This document shows, one piece after another, positions 26,113 to 35,315 of a stretch of 60,405 bases of DNA; positions within the stretch are counted from its first letter, which is position 1, and each line of letters begins with the position of its first letter. Source of the stretch: an uncultured Bacteroides sp. (GTDB taxonomy: Bacteria; Bacteroidota; Bacteroidia; Bacteroidales; Bacteroidaceae); contig CASDXG010000035.1 in NCBI GenBank assembly GCA_949285025.1, positions 1 to 60,405 on the forward strand, read 5' to 3'. The position numbers and the translations under genes were made by a program. The notes beneath the pieces were generated by a model that was given only the letters and a program-made list of their open reading frames with translations, was not told where the DNA came from and made no database searches.

Positions 26113-28356
26113 TTAATCTTTTCTTAATGTGTAAGTCGTTGATTGGCCGGCCTTTATTGTGATTTTATTGTCCCATTTGAGAAAGGCGTTGTCTCCGAGA
26201 GGGAGATTTGCTTGTCTCTTGTTTTCTGCAAGAAGGGTAATTTGTGCGTCAAATTCTGTCGGATTAGTAATACGAAGTGTTATTTCTTTTTTGTCATCGT
26301 GTATTATTTGGGCAGTTACATGGTCGAACACATATAGTTTTCCGTTATCTGTGCGTATGTAGATGCTGGGAATTTCTAAAGCCATGAGGGCTCCATTTGT
26401 CTCATTCCATCCGGTTTCCCATCCGTCTGCACGTGAACCCCGATGATCTGAGTCACAATAGGTGAGGCGTTCTGATATTTTCCCGTTTGGTTGAATGCCT
26501 TCTGCGTGTGCATGAATCACGTCTTTTAGAAGTTCGGCATACAGGGTGTCTCCTGTAGCGCGGTAGAGTTTGAATAGCGCATCGCCCGATTGGGTACAGA
26601 ATCCCGGTGCTCCATGCTTATTTTGAGTGCTTGCCCATACAGCGCCCGTGAGGTTGGCTCCAAGTTTTGCTAACGGTGTTTCTTCTGGCAGGCGGTAATC
26701 GAACGAGACAGTCCACGTGGCGCATAGATTGGCCAAATCGCGTGCTTGTTGCAGATATTGCTCTTCTCCTGTATTTTCATAAAGAGTGATTAGGGATGTC
26801 AGCAAAGCAATTGCAGTTTCCGAATCGGCGTTTTGAAGGATATCGCCGCATCCTCCCGATGTAAATCCTTGAATGCTGAATTGGTGATAAAGCTTTTTTG
26901 CGGCCTGTTTGGCGATGTTCAAAAAAAGAGGATTATTGAAATACTTTGCAGCAAGCGTTAATCCTCCTATGGCTATTGCTCCGCTTGTGGTATTGTAAAC
27001 AGCTACTTTCCCTGTTTCTACATGAAGATAGTTTCCCCATGTGCCTTCGTTATTCCATGTATTTACAAATGCTTCGGCTAAGGCATATATATTTTGTTCC
27101 CATTCGGGGCGGATAAGATCTTTTCTCCCCATGCGTTTCATGAGGTCGAATTGTTTTATCATCCAGTAAAGGACATCACCGTTTCTGCGGGTTAATCCGA
27201 TGCCCGGAACTATGGCTGCGGCATCCCGGTTTAAAACGGTCCCGTCGGGTAAAAGAATATCGTAATAGTATCCGCTTTTTCCTTTTGCTCTTGGCAAGGC
27301 AAAATTAAAGGTACAAGCTACTTTACGCAAATGTTCTTCATCTCCGAATGCCAGCATCGGGTAGGTGTTGATGAGGCCTCCTATCCATCCGAACGACATC
27401 CAGTCGGCGGATTCGGGGCGATAGAACTCTATGCTGTCATTCTTATAGTAACGCGAATCAATATTTTTCCTCATAATATCCAATACTTTGCTCATGGGAA
27501 TAAGGTTTCGTGGTGCATTGCATTGGATGTGGTACTTTCTGTTGTGCATGAAATGTTCAAGTAAATCGGCTACATTTCGGCATGGATAGGTCAGTTTGGT
27601 TATTCGAATGGCAATTACTTCTCCCTTTTTCACTTGGATGCCACGATCGGGACTTGGGCTGAATCCGATGAATTCAGGCTTTTTTTCTCTTACTCCCGGT
27701 GCGCTGATAACAAATGAAGCAGTGCTTCTGTCATCGGATTCCTCTACGATAAGTCCGTGATCGATGATTTTGTCTTTGTGCAGAATACCTTGATCGGTCA
27801 ATAAAATTACGCCTTCCTGTTTTTGTCGGTCAAGGAAAGCTATAGCCGGAGTTGCCGCGTTACATACACTAACCTCCAGTCGTGAGTGGTTGCCGAAGTC
27901 GGGAGACAACTGTGGTATCGGATTTGAAGTGAGTGCGATATCCGGGCGGTCGTAATCGCTCGGGTCAATTCCTGTGGCATAGCTTCGGTTTACGATGCGT
28001 TGTCTGTTCCCGTTATATACAGAGGCCGGTATCATGACATAGTTATCACTTGTCCATTGATAGCGGTCAAAAGCTGCGGCAACTCCCGCTTCAGATAGGT
28101 TTTTTAATGCGGTGAAAAGGAATGTATATTGTACTCCATCGGAAATTTTTTCTTTTCTAACGGAAACGCTCCAGTCAGTTGATTGGTCGGATATCTCTTT
28201 GCAATGAATTAGTTTTTCATTATGGTAGCGACATTCTAACAAACGTATGTCATGTTTTGGATTAAAACTTGCAGGAAGCCATTTTTGCGATTGTATATTT
28301 GTGATGCAAAACAACGGGATGATGCAGAGAAAAGATAAGCGTTTTATGTGGAACAT
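26113..28356 (-). CDS. Large secreted protein, probable (alpha/alpha)6 six-hairpin glycosidase
   Basis: A 747-residue exported protein with signal peptide LSFLCIIPLFCITNIQS. The N-terminal ~260 residues are beta-rich. The central and C-terminal parts (about 280-660) have repeating helical segments typical of a six-hairpin toroid: MSFGWIGGLINTYPMLAFG, GDVLYWMIKQFDLMKRMG, TSGAIAIGGLTLAAKYF, FCTQSGDALFKLYRATGD. A C-terminal beta domain (~670-747) follows. Such proteins act on polysaccharides in the periplasm or outside. No specific GH family is recognised and the substrate is unknown. There are no SusCD genes nearby. Confidence 0.55.
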   Translation of the reverse strand: MFHIKRLSFLCIIPLFCITNIQSQKWLPASFNPKHDIRLLECRYHNEKLIHCKEISDQSTDWSVSVRKEKISDGVQYTFLFTALKNLSEAGVAAAFDRYQWTSDNYVMIPASVYNGNRQRIVNRSYATGIDPSDYDRPDIALTSNPIPQLSPDFGNHSRLEVSVCNAATPAIAFLDRQKQEGVILLTDQGILHKDKIIDHGLIVEESDDRSTASFVISAPGVREKKPEFIGFSPSPDRGIQVKKGEVIAIRITKLTYPCRNVADLLEHFMHNRKYHIQCNAPRNLIPMSKVLDIMRKNIDSRYYKNDSIEFYRPESADWMSFGWIGGLINTYPMLAFGDEEHLRKVACTFNFALPRAKGKSGYYYDILLPDGTVLNRDAAAIVPGIGLTRRNGDVLYWMIKQFDLMKRMGRKDLIRPEWEQNIYALAEAFVNTWNNEGTWGNYLHVETGKVAVYNTTSGAIAIGGLTLAAKYFNNPLFLNIAKQAAKKLYHQFSIQGFTSGGCGDILQNADSETAIALLTSLITLYENTGEEQYLQQARDLANLCATWTVSFDYRLPEETPLAKLGANLTGAVWASTQNKHGAPGFCTQSGDALFKLYRATGDTLYAELLKDVIHAHAEGIQPNGKISERLTYCDSDHRGSRADGWETGWNETNGALMALEIPSIYIRTDNGKLYVFDHVTAQIIHDDKKEITLRITNPTEFDAQITLLAENKRQANLPLGDNAFLKWDNKITIKAGQSTTYTLRKD

Positions 28357-28478
28357 AACGGTTCGTTTTTTTTATGCGTTGTATTGTTTTGGGCAATAAG
28401 AATCTGGATTGTAGTAAATCATTATTGCAATATTACGAAATCTTTTTGTTGGCCGTACTCATGTGTTGACATTTTTTT

Positions 28479-28486
28479 TAATTTTG
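28479..28486 (+). promoter_or_regulatory. -7-like box before the DUF486 gene
   Basis: TAATTTTG fits TAnnTTTG, 70 bases before the chosen ATG. No convincing -33 TTTG is seen. Confidence 0.35.
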
Positions 28487-28555
28487 CGGCCGGAAAAATA
28501 TAAGGATAGGGGCTGTCGTAAGAAAAAAGATACCCGCCTGAATAATAAAGAAGTC

Positions 28556-28927
28556 ATGAAAGCATTTTATACAATCGCTCTTTTAATAGTTTCTAATGTG
28601 TTTATGACCTTTGCATGGTATGGTCATTTAAAAATGCGACAGGAATTCAGTTGGTTTGCTTCATTGCCTTTGATAGGGGTCATTACTTTCAGTTGGGCAA
28701 TAGCTTTCTTGGAATATTCCTGTCAGGTTCCGGCAAATCGTATAGGTTTTGTGGGAAATGGAGGACCTTTCTCTTTGATGCAGTTAAAAGTTATCCAAGA
28801 GGTAATTACTCTTGCTGTCTTTACTGTTTTTACAACGGTATTCTTTAAAGGCGAGACTCTGCAGTGGAATCATTTTGCGGCCTTTGTTTGTTTGATATTT
28901 GCGGTGTATTTTGTCTTTATGAAGTAG
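28556..28927 (+). CDS. DUF486 / DMT-superfamily small membrane protein
   Basis: The start is placed at MKAFYTIALLIVSN; upstream in-frame codons encode a charged, non-conserved stretch that overlaps the promoter. The 123-residue protein has four membrane spans and the conserved LEYSCQVPANRIG and PFSLMQLKVIQEVITL motifs of DUF486, small drug/metabolite-transporter relatives. Function is unknown. Confidence 0.85.
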   Translation: MKAFYTIALLIVSNVFMTFAWYGHLKMRQEFSWFASLPLIGVITFSWAIAFLEYSCQVPANRIGFVGNGGPFSLMQLKVIQEVITLAVFTVFTTVFFKGETLQWNHFAAFVCLIFAVYFVFMK

Positions 28928-29013
28928 TTTCTTGTAGCACAATATTTAGCTTTTTCCTTTGCAGGAAGCGGCAGGGAGTTGTCATAAGCACGATTGCTCT
29001 CAGGTACCGATTC

Positions 29014-29502
29014 TTATTCATAAAGTTGTTTCCCCAGTAATTCTGTTACTTTTTCAAGATATTCTTTATCGATACTATCGAAAGAGTTAATCGTATCGCT
29101 GTCGATATCGAGCACGCCTTTTACTTCGCCTTTTGAGAAGATAGGGACTACAATTTCCGAACGAGACAAAGAACTGCAGGCTATGTGCCCGGGAAATTCG
29201 TCTACGTCGGGGACGATTAAAGTTCTTTTTTCAGACCATGCTGTTCCGCAAACGCCTTTCCCTTTCGGAATGGTGTAGCAAGCTACATTACCTTGAAAGG
29301 GGCCTAATATGAGCATATCGTTTTCTACCAGATAAAAGCCGACCCAGAAAAAGTTGAAACTCTCTTTTAATGCGGCACAAGTATTGGCAAGTACGCTGAT
29401 CTCATGACTTTCGTTTTCTATGAGGGAAGAAAACTGTTTTAAAAAAACATTGTAGCGTTCTGTTTTATTTTTTGTGCCTTCTAATTTGAAACTTGTTTCC
29501 AT
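29014..29502 (-). CDS. GAF-domain free methionine-(R)-sulfoxide reductase
   Basis: A 162-residue single-GAF protein of the fRMsr type, which reduces free Met-R-sulfoxide. Three conserved cysteines lie at 75 (NVACYTIP), 85 (GKGVCGTAWS) and 109 (GHIACSS). Their spacing matches the catalytic cysteines of E. coli fRMsr. FFWVGFYL and GVLDIDSD are family motifs. It follows the nucleoside phosphorylase gene by 9 bases. Confidence 0.9.
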   Translation of the reverse strand: METSFKLEGTKNKTERYNVFLKQFSSLIENESHEISVLANTCAALKESFNFFWVGFYLVENDMLILGPFQGNVACYTIPKGKGVCGTAWSEKRTLIVPDVDEFPGHIACSSLSRSEIVVPIFSKGEVKGVLDIDSDTINSFDSIDKEYLEKVTELLGKQLYE

Positions 29503-29511
29503 ATTGATTGT

Positions 29512-30390
29512 TTAAATGCGGTCAAGAACTGTTTTTATGAGGTTTTCTATGCGATTTTTATAGCCCGTATCGGCGTTTTGTGCAATACGGTTGGCGATAA
29601 CCATGCATACGGTTGTTGCTTTGTGTCCCATCAGTTTTGATAAGCCTGCTACGGCTGAGCTTTCCATCTCATAATTTGTAATGTGTAAGCCTTTGTATTC
29701 AAAAGTTTCAATCTTCTCGTTTTGGTGAGGATCGGCAAGAGGAATTCGCAAAAGTCTTCCTTGTGGTCCGAAAAAGCCACCGCAAGAGACAGTGATGCCT
29801 CGCCTCATATCATTGCCGGCGATGCGGTCGGTCAGATCTTTATCTGCATTGATTGCATATGGTGCGGGAGCGCATAAGTTTCCGCTCCATCCTAAATGAT
29901 TCAATAATGCACGTTCCATTGGCAAATCACATACGCTGTTCCGTCCGGCATAGAAGTTCAACAGGCCATCGAATCCGACAGATTTTTCGGAACAAATAAA
30001 TGTTCCGACAGGAAGGTCCGGCTGCAGTCCTCCGCATGTACCGATACGTACGATTTCTAATTGTTTGAGTTGGGGTTTCTCCTCCCGTGTTTCAAAATCA
30101 ATATTGGCAAGAGCATCGACTTCATTCAGAACGATGTCAATATTGTCGCAGCCGATACCGGTAGAAATAACAGAAATCCGTTTTCCTTGATAGCTGCCGG
30201 TAACTGTTTTGAATTCGCGGTTTTCTATTTTACATTCCGTCTCCTCAAAAAAAGATGCTACGAGTTCTACACGTCCCGGATCGCCGACAAAAATAATTTT
30301 ATCGGCGAGTTGTTCCGGTTTTACATGTAGATGGAATATAGATCCATCGTCATTTATGATTAGTTCCGAAGGAGAAAAATATTTTTTCAT
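29512..30390 (-). CDS. Nucleoside phosphorylase (uridine/purine phosphorylase superfamily)
   Basis: The start is set at MKKYFSPSELI; a longer frame would overlap the upstream flotillin gene. The 292-residue protein has the PNP/UDP fold: VGDPGRVELVASFF (phosphate-binding Arg), IGTCGGLQPDLPVG, and TNYEMESSAVAGL with the MES ribose-binding motif. It splits nucleosides with phosphate to base and ribose-1-phosphate; base specificity cannot be assigned. One base separates it from floA. Confidence 0.88.
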   Translation of the reverse strand: MKKYFSPSELIINDDGSIFHLHVKPEQLADKIIFVGDPGRVELVASFFEETECKIENREFKTVTGSYQGKRISVISTGIGCDNIDIVLNEVDALANIDFETREEKPQLKQLEIVRIGTCGGLQPDLPVGTFICSEKSVGFDGLLNFYAGRNSVCDLPMERALLNHLGWSGNLCAPAPYAINADKDLTDRIAGNDMRRGITVSCGGFFGPQGRLLRIPLADPHQNEKIETFEYKGLHITNYEMESSAVAGLSKLMGHKATTVCMVIANRIAQNADTGYKNRIENLIKTVLDRI

Positions 30391-30391
30391 G

Positions 30392-31399
30392 TTATTCTTT
30401 GTTGCTAATCGGTTCTTGTCCGGGAGAACGATGTTCCGGATGTGCAATACTTTCCCGCATCGTAGTATCGGCCTGAATGTTTTTCATGCGATAATAATCC
30501 ATGATTCCGAGATTTCCATTGCGGAATGCATCGGCCATGGCCTTTGGAACTTCAGCTTCGGCCTGTATTACATTTGCGCGGGCCTCTTCAGCTTTTGCTT
30601 TCATTTCTTGTTCCAATGCTACAGCCATTGCGCGGCGTTCCTCAGCTTTTGCTTGAGCAATGTTTTTATCGGCGTTGGCCTGATCAATTTGTAATGAGGC
30701 TCCTATGTTGCGGCCGATGTCAATATCGGCGATATCAATGGATAAGATTTCAAAAGCGGTTCCCGCATCCAATCCTTTTCGGAGAACGAGTTTGGAAATG
30801 GAATCGGGATTTTCAAGAACGGATTTATGGTTCTCTGAAGAACCGATGGAGGAAACAATTCCTTCTCCTACGCGGGCAAGTACCGTATCTTCTCCTGCTC
30901 CTCCCACTAACTGGCGTATATTTGCGCGTACGGTTACGCGGGCTTTGGCTATAAGCTGGATACCGTCTTTTGCTACGGCTGTGACGGGAGGTGTATCAAT
31001 TACTTTCGGATTGACCGACATCTGTACGGCTTCAAAGACATCGCGGCCGGCTAAGTCGATACCCGTTGCCATTTGAAAGGATAGTTCGATGTTTGCTTTT
31101 GATGCCGAGACTAAGGCGTGTACTACCTTTTCTACATGTCCTCCCGCCATATAATGGGCTTCCAGTTCATCGCGGGTGATATTGCAAAGTCCGGCTTTAT
31201 GGGCTTCAATCATTGCCGGAACAATGGTATATGGGGGGACATTGCGGATGCGCATTAAGAATAATTGGATTAAAGAGATTCGTACTCCGGAAACCTTGGC
31301 CGATAGCCAAAGGAAAAAGGGAACGTAATGAAAGAAAATAGCCAGAAAAACAATGGCTCCACCTACTAAGAAGATGGGTATAAATGCTGATCCAAACAT
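30392..31399 (-). CDS. floA: Flotillin-like protein FloA (SPFH/DUF3488-type)
   Basis: A 335-residue membrane scaffold. An N-terminal hydrophobic hairpin ([23 protein letters not shown]) is followed by an SPFH-like domain (~60-220) with [18 protein letters not shown] and [22 protein letters not shown] coiled-coil Ala/Glu-rich region (~230-290, [20 protein letters not shown]) comes next. FloA organises membrane microdomains. It lies 24 bases downstream of NfeD, the classical partner. Confidence 0.94.
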   Translation of the reverse strand: MFGSAFIPIFLVGGAIVFLAIFFHYVPFFLWLSAKVSGVRISLIQLFLMRIRNVPPYTIVPAMIEAHKAGLCNITRDELEAHYMAGGHVEKVVHALVSASKANIELSFQMATGIDLAGRDVFEAVQMSVNPKVIDTPPVTAVAKDGIQLIAKARVTVRANIRQLVGGAGEDTVLARVGEGIVSSIGSSENHKSVLENPDSISKLVLRKGLDAGTAFEILSIDIADIDIGRNIGASLQIDQANADKNIAQAKAEERRAMAVALEQEMKAKAEEARANVIQAEAEVPKAMADAFRNGNLGIMDYYRMKNIQADTTMRESIAHPEHRSPGQEPISNKE

Positions 31400-31423
31400 G
31401 ATTTTATGGTTTTAAGGTGAATA

Positions 31424-31894
31424 TTATTCTTTTAAAGGTTGTACATAAACAGTTCCGTCACTGATGCGACTTACTTGTATCGGGGTCTTTTCATCGATAA
31501 ATCCGTCGGATGATTGTACTTCAATAATGTGCCCGTTGATATTTGCTTTTCCTATCAATGTCAGGCGTGTAAGGGTTATTCCGGAATCTCCTTCCTTTAT
31601 GTTTATATTTTTCAAGGGGTTGGGCTTGTAATCCAATGTCTTGTTTAAGGCCAGGCGGTCTACGGTTTTTGATTTTATAAACCAAATGACTACGCAGATT
31701 ATGGATACGGCAATGACACTAATCGTGATGAAACCGACTTGCGTGCCTGCGTATGCGAATGCATAATATATGGCGTAAATAAAACTGATTGCTGAAGCAA
31801 TGCCGGCAATGCTTATGCCAGGTATTAAAAACACTTCGATGATAAACAGCAGAAGTCCTGCTATAATCAGTGAAATAATGATGAGTGATCCCAT
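31424..31894 (-). CDS. NfeD-family membrane protein
   Basis: A 156-residue protein: two to three membrane spans in the first 75 residues, then an OB-fold NfeD C-terminal domain (GDSGITLTRLTLIGKANINGH, VEVQ-like strand, VSRISDGTVYVQPL). It is the short form without a ClpP-like protease domain, paired with a flotillin as usual. The gene starts 15 bases after the TPR-protein gene. Confidence 0.9.
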   Translation of the reverse strand: MGSLIIISLIIAGLLLFIIEVFLIPGISIAGIASAISFIYAIYYAFAYAGTQVGFITISVIAVSIICVVIWFIKSKTVDRLALNKTLDYKPNPLKNINIKEGDSGITLTRLTLIGKANINGHIIEVQSSDGFIDEKTPIQVSRISDGTVYVQPLKE

Positions 31895-31909
31895 ATTTAT
31901 GCTCTGTTT

Positions 31910-33331
31910 TTATGTCGCTTTTATGTTTGTTTTTTTGATTTCTGTGTTTCGGATGGTTATTTCAAGCTGTTTCAACTCGTCTTGTAATTCCTTTTCTCTT
32001 TTTTCTTTATCCAGTATCTCGGCAGAAAGTTTATTTTTTCCGTTCTTGTCACTTTGTCTGTATGTGTTACGAAGGGTTTTAAGTGTTTGTCTCAATGCCT
32101 GTAAATCTTTTTGTTTTTGCAGGAATATCGGGAATTGTTTACGGGCGTCTTCAGAGCGGAAATCTTTCAAGGTTGTATAAATTATGCCGTCTTTGATGAT
32201 GAAGTGGAAATCGTTTTTATTTTCTTTCTTTTGTGGGTTTGACATGATTTTGGCCAAAGCATTGCGTCCTTCCTGGATTTTCTCCGGATTATGTTGTGTT
32301 TTTGCTATGCTTTTTAAGGTTGCAGCGTCCGTTATCAGTGTCCGGTTTGTCGTTTCGTAATCATATATTTCTTTTGTCTCGTTAGGTATGAAGATATAGA
32401 TGCACACTTTTCCTTCCGGCTGATAGCGGTCGGAGGCGAACCAACCGAGATTGTTAAGCTCGTCGATAGCGTACATATAGTCATTCCATGGCGAGTTGAA
32501 TGGCATTCCGATATTATCCGGACGGAAATAAGCGTTATCGTCTGAGTTATATCGTGTGACGTATATGTCATATCCGCCTAAATTATCTTCGCTTTTGGCA
32601 GCATAGTATAGTGTGATTCCGTCGGATGCCATGAACGGATAATCTGCATTTTCGCCCCATTCATCCAGACCTTTTACGGGTTCAGGGTCGCTCCATTTGT
32701 CTATCATGTAGATAGATGAGTATAATTGTTTTGTTCCATCTTCATTGGGAAGCGAAACTAACATTTTGTCTTTCATCTGGTTTGTAAAGGAGAATCCGCT
32801 TCCGTTATCTCCCGGAGTAATTGTTCCGCTTTCTTCGCTTAGTTTGTAGGCTGAAAGGAATGTGGCCTTATCAATAACAATACTATCAATTATATTGATT
32901 TTTTCAGTGCCTCTGATCATGCGTGCGCCGCGTCGGCAACGTTCTAATTCCATTTCGGCAGATTCCGTATCGCGTTTTTTCTGTTCCAACCAGTAGATAT
33001 GATTCTCGATATTTTCTACGGCTTCATCGAAGAGATACAGGTCATAATACAATTTCCCCAGATAAAGATAAGCATTGATGACTTTGCGGGCTGCACTTTT
33101 TTCCAGAAAAGGACGCGCTTCTTCTTTTTCTCCGGTTTCATAGCAGCATGCTCCATACCAGAAATTATAGTTTGCATTAGAGGGTGCCTGTTTGACAAGT
33201 CTTTGAAAAACGGGCTTTGCTTCGGCAAAATTACCTTCTTCAAACCATTTTCTTGCTTGAGTTAATGTTTGGGAAAACAGCGGGTAAGTAAAACCCAATG
33301 TAAGTAATATGATAATACACCTTTTATTCAT
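31910..33331 (-). CDS. Exported TPR / beta-propeller (PD40-like) protein
   Basis: A 473-residue exported protein with signal peptide IILLTLGFTYPLFSQ. TPR-like helices (~20-130) include ARKWFEEGNFAEAKPVFQRL and AYLYLGKLYYDLYLFDEA. A partial WD40-like/PD40 propeller (~170-320) includes GENADYPFMASDGITLYYAA and GGYDIYVTRY. A coiled-coil C-terminus (~395-470) follows. The arrangement recalls Bacteroidetes OmpA-adjacent envelope proteins, but no OmpA peptidoglycan-binding domain is present. It is the first gene of a five-gene run with NfeD and FloA. Confidence 0.8.
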   Translation of the reverse strand: MNKRCIIILLTLGFTYPLFSQTLTQARKWFEEGNFAEAKPVFQRLVKQAPSNANYNFWYGACCYETGEKEEARPFLEKSAARKVINAYLYLGKLYYDLYLFDEAVENIENHIYWLEQKKRDTESAEMELERCRRGARMIRGTEKINIIDSIVIDKATFLSAYKLSEESGTITPGDNGSGFSFTNQMKDKMLVSLPNEDGTKQLYSSIYMIDKWSDPEPVKGLDEWGENADYPFMASDGITLYYAAKSEDNLGGYDIYVTRYNSDDNAYFRPDNIGMPFNSPWNDYMYAIDELNNLGWFASDRYQPEGKVCIYIFIPNETKEIYDYETTNRTLITDAATLKSIAKTQHNPEKIQEGRNALAKIMSNPQKKENKNDFHFIIKDGIIYTTLKDFRSEDARKQFPIFLQKQKDLQALRQTLKTLRNTYRQSDKNGKNKLSAEILDKEKREKELQDELKQLEITIRNTEIKKTNIKAT

Positions 33332-33509
33332 TCCGCAATCTGTATGATATTCTTTGAATTCAAAAATACAAATATTCTTTGAATTCAGACATAATCTTTG
33401 CTGCTATTTTCAGAAAGTTTTATAAAGGGCTGTCATTTTTATTTGTTGTTTGCGGGGTGGTATGAAAATCTTGCGTATATATCCGTAGGTTTGTTTCGGA
33501 GAATTCATG

Positions 33510-33517
33510 TATTTTTG
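33510..33517 (+). promoter_or_regulatory. -7-like box before the ttcA-like gene
   Basis: TATTTTTG matches TAnnTTTG and overlaps an upstream in-frame ATG. That argues for the later start at 33537. TTTG at 33490-33493 is 16 bases away, shorter than ideal. Confidence 0.4.
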
Positions 33518-33536
33518 CGGTTGTTTAGCACAAAAG

Positions 33537-34286
33537 ATGGAAAAGAATTCTGATGAAATAAAGTTGGTTCGCCGTATAGAGAAGCGTTTTGTAAAGGGGA
33601 TTGCCACATATGGCCTGCTGGAAGAAGACGATAAAATCCTTGTCGGGCTTTCGGGTGGGAAAGATTCTCTGGCTTTGTTGGAATTATTGGCTCGGCGTTC
33701 GAGGATTTATAAGCCTCGTTTTTCACTTGTGGCGGCCCATGTGTCGATGAAAAATATTGCTTATGAGTCTGATTTAGAATATCTGCGTTTGTTTTCGGAG
33801 AATTTGGGAGTGCCTTTCGTGCATTGCGAAACATCGTTTGACTCTTCTTCAGATAAGAGGAAATCGCCTTGCTTTCTTTGTTCATGGAATCGTAGGAAAA
33901 TGCTTTTTACCGTTGCGAAAGATTTGAAATGCAATAAAATTGCATTGGGGCATCATATGGATGATATTTTGGAAACGCTTCTGATGAATATGACGTTTCA
34001 AGGGGCTTTCAGTACGATGCCTCCGCGTTTAGTCATGCGGAAATTCGATATGACAATCATCCGGCCGATGTGTTTAATACATGAATCCGACCTGGAAGCG
34101 TTGGCACGTTTGAGAGAATATCGCAAGCAGGTTAAGAAATGTCCTTATGAGCGAGAGTCTCATCGTTCGGAGATTAAGTCTGTTTTGCAGGCATTGGAGC
34201 GGATGAATCCTGAAGCACGTTATTCTTTATGGGGCAGTATGAATAATATTCAAAAAGATTTACTCCCGGAGAATGGGGCGGATTAA
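33537..34286 (+). CDS. TtcA-family PP-loop tRNA thiolation enzyme
   Basis: A 249-residue ATP-pyrophosphatase of the TtcA/TtuA group. The PP-loop is VGLSGGKDSLALLELL (SGGKDS ~39-44). The CFLCSWNRRKMLF pair of cysteines and LGHHMDDILETLLMN follow; PMCLIHESDLEALA is near the C-terminus. TtcA makes 2-thiocytidine at tRNA position 32 using an iron-sulfur cluster; the exact modified position here is inferred. The start is taken at MEKNSDEI because the earlier ATG overlaps the probable -7 box. Confidence 0.85.
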   Translation: MEKNSDEIKLVRRIEKRFVKGIATYGLLEEDDKILVGLSGGKDSLALLELLARRSRIYKPRFSLVAAHVSMKNIAYESDLEYLRLFSENLGVPFVHCETSFDSSSDKRKSPCFLCSWNRRKMLFTVAKDLKCNKIALGHHMDDILETLLMNMTFQGAFSTMPPRLVMRKFDMTIIRPMCLIHESDLEALARLREYRKQVKKCPYERESHRSEIKSVLQALERMNPEARYSLWGSMNNIQKDLLPENGAD

Positions 34287-34296
34287 GTTTGTTATT

Positions 34297-35289
34297 TCAG
34301 TTTCTCTGCTCTTTTAAAAAACGTTTTTGTTGTTCTATGTCGTATGCGTTTTCACGTTTGAATTTTTCTTTTGTACGGATTCTCTGTTTTCTGATGGAAT
34401 CGGCGGCTTGTTGCCGACGGATATATTCGTAAAGGCTGGAGGATTCTTCTTTTTCCCCATTTCCTTCTTTCTCTTTGCGAAGGGAATCCTGATAAGTAGT
34501 ATCTGATGAATCGGATGGGGTTGTGTAAATGGGAAGCAGCAGATACGGCAAGAATGGCGACTGAAGAGGCGATGTATTAGTGAAATGAACACTGTCATTG
34601 GTGACGGTTGCCGTGTCGGTTGCGGTTGTATCGTTCGCTGTTTGAGGAGAACGATAGAAAGTGGGATACATTTCTCTGTCCTTTTTTGTAGGTAAGTAAG
34701 CCTGATATGTTTTCCATGCATTGGCATGTTTACGGTTATGCTTGATGGCTCGTCCGCGTTTTGTTAGATTTTCATAATAGAGTTTGTTGAAATCAAGTTC
34801 TATGCCGATATTGCTGTTTGCCGATTTTGATTGGGTGTTCGAGTATATATCTTCCGACCAGGTAAAAGCCCATTTGTCCCTGTTTTTTCCATTTTGCCTG
34901 AAGGGGTCGAGTACAAATGTCATTGTTTCTCTTCGGTCCCGGCTGAATATTACATCATACACCGGATCTTCACCGAATTTAGTCCAGATAGAGTAGGGCA
35001 GCATACGTATGAATCTTCTGGGATTTCCCGTATCGGTACTGTCGTTTTTATTCCATGAAATGAAAGCTCCATGCCTGAATTTCATCCAGTTTTTTCCTTG
35101 AAGGTTTTCAATGGGTTTCTGTTCCTGAATCATTTCTTTAGCATTGAAATTGAACCGGATGAGCTTTACTGCGTCAGAGTTTAGTTTAAGTTCTTCTTCT
35201 TTTTCCTCTTTTTGGGCAAAAACGGATTGTACTCCTGTGAGAAGGAGTACAATCACGTATACTATATTGGCCGGTAAATGTTTTTTCAT
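34297..35289 (-). CDS. DUF4858 exported protein
   Basis: A 330-residue exported protein (signal peptide NIVYVIVLLLTGVQSVFAQ) assigned to DUF4858. The middle has FRHGAFISWNKNDSTDTG, RRFIRMLPYSIWTKFGEDPVYDVIF and SRDRRETMTFVLDPF. The C-terminus is low complexity: a Thr/Ser/Pro-rich stretch (~217-270) and a charged Lys/Arg/Glu helix. Function is unknown. It lies 26 bases after the M16 protease gene, at the end of the ftsK run, and converges on the ttcA-like gene with a 10-base gap. Confidence 0.75.
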   Translation of the reverse strand: MKKHLPANIVYVIVLLLTGVQSVFAQKEEKEEELKLNSDAVKLIRFNFNAKEMIQEQKPIENLQGKNWMKFRHGAFISWNKNDSTDTGNPRRFIRMLPYSIWTKFGEDPVYDVIFSRDRRETMTFVLDPFRQNGKNRDKWAFTWSEDIYSNTQSKSANSNIGIELDFNKLYYENLTKRGRAIKHNRKHANAWKTYQAYLPTKKDREMYPTFYRSPQTANDTTATDTATVTNDSVHFTNTSPLQSPFLPYLLLPIYTTPSDSSDTTYQDSLRKEKEGNGEKEESSSLYEYIRRQQAADSIRKQRIRTKEKFKRENAYDIEQQKRFLKEQRN

Positions 35290-35315
35290 GTGAGAGCTAT
35301 TGGAAGGAGGCCCGG

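Noticed and set aside
30391-30447. Longer N-terminus for the nucleoside phosphorylase
   Set aside because: It would overlap the coding end of floA and has no family similarity; MKKYFSPSELI matches a normal start.
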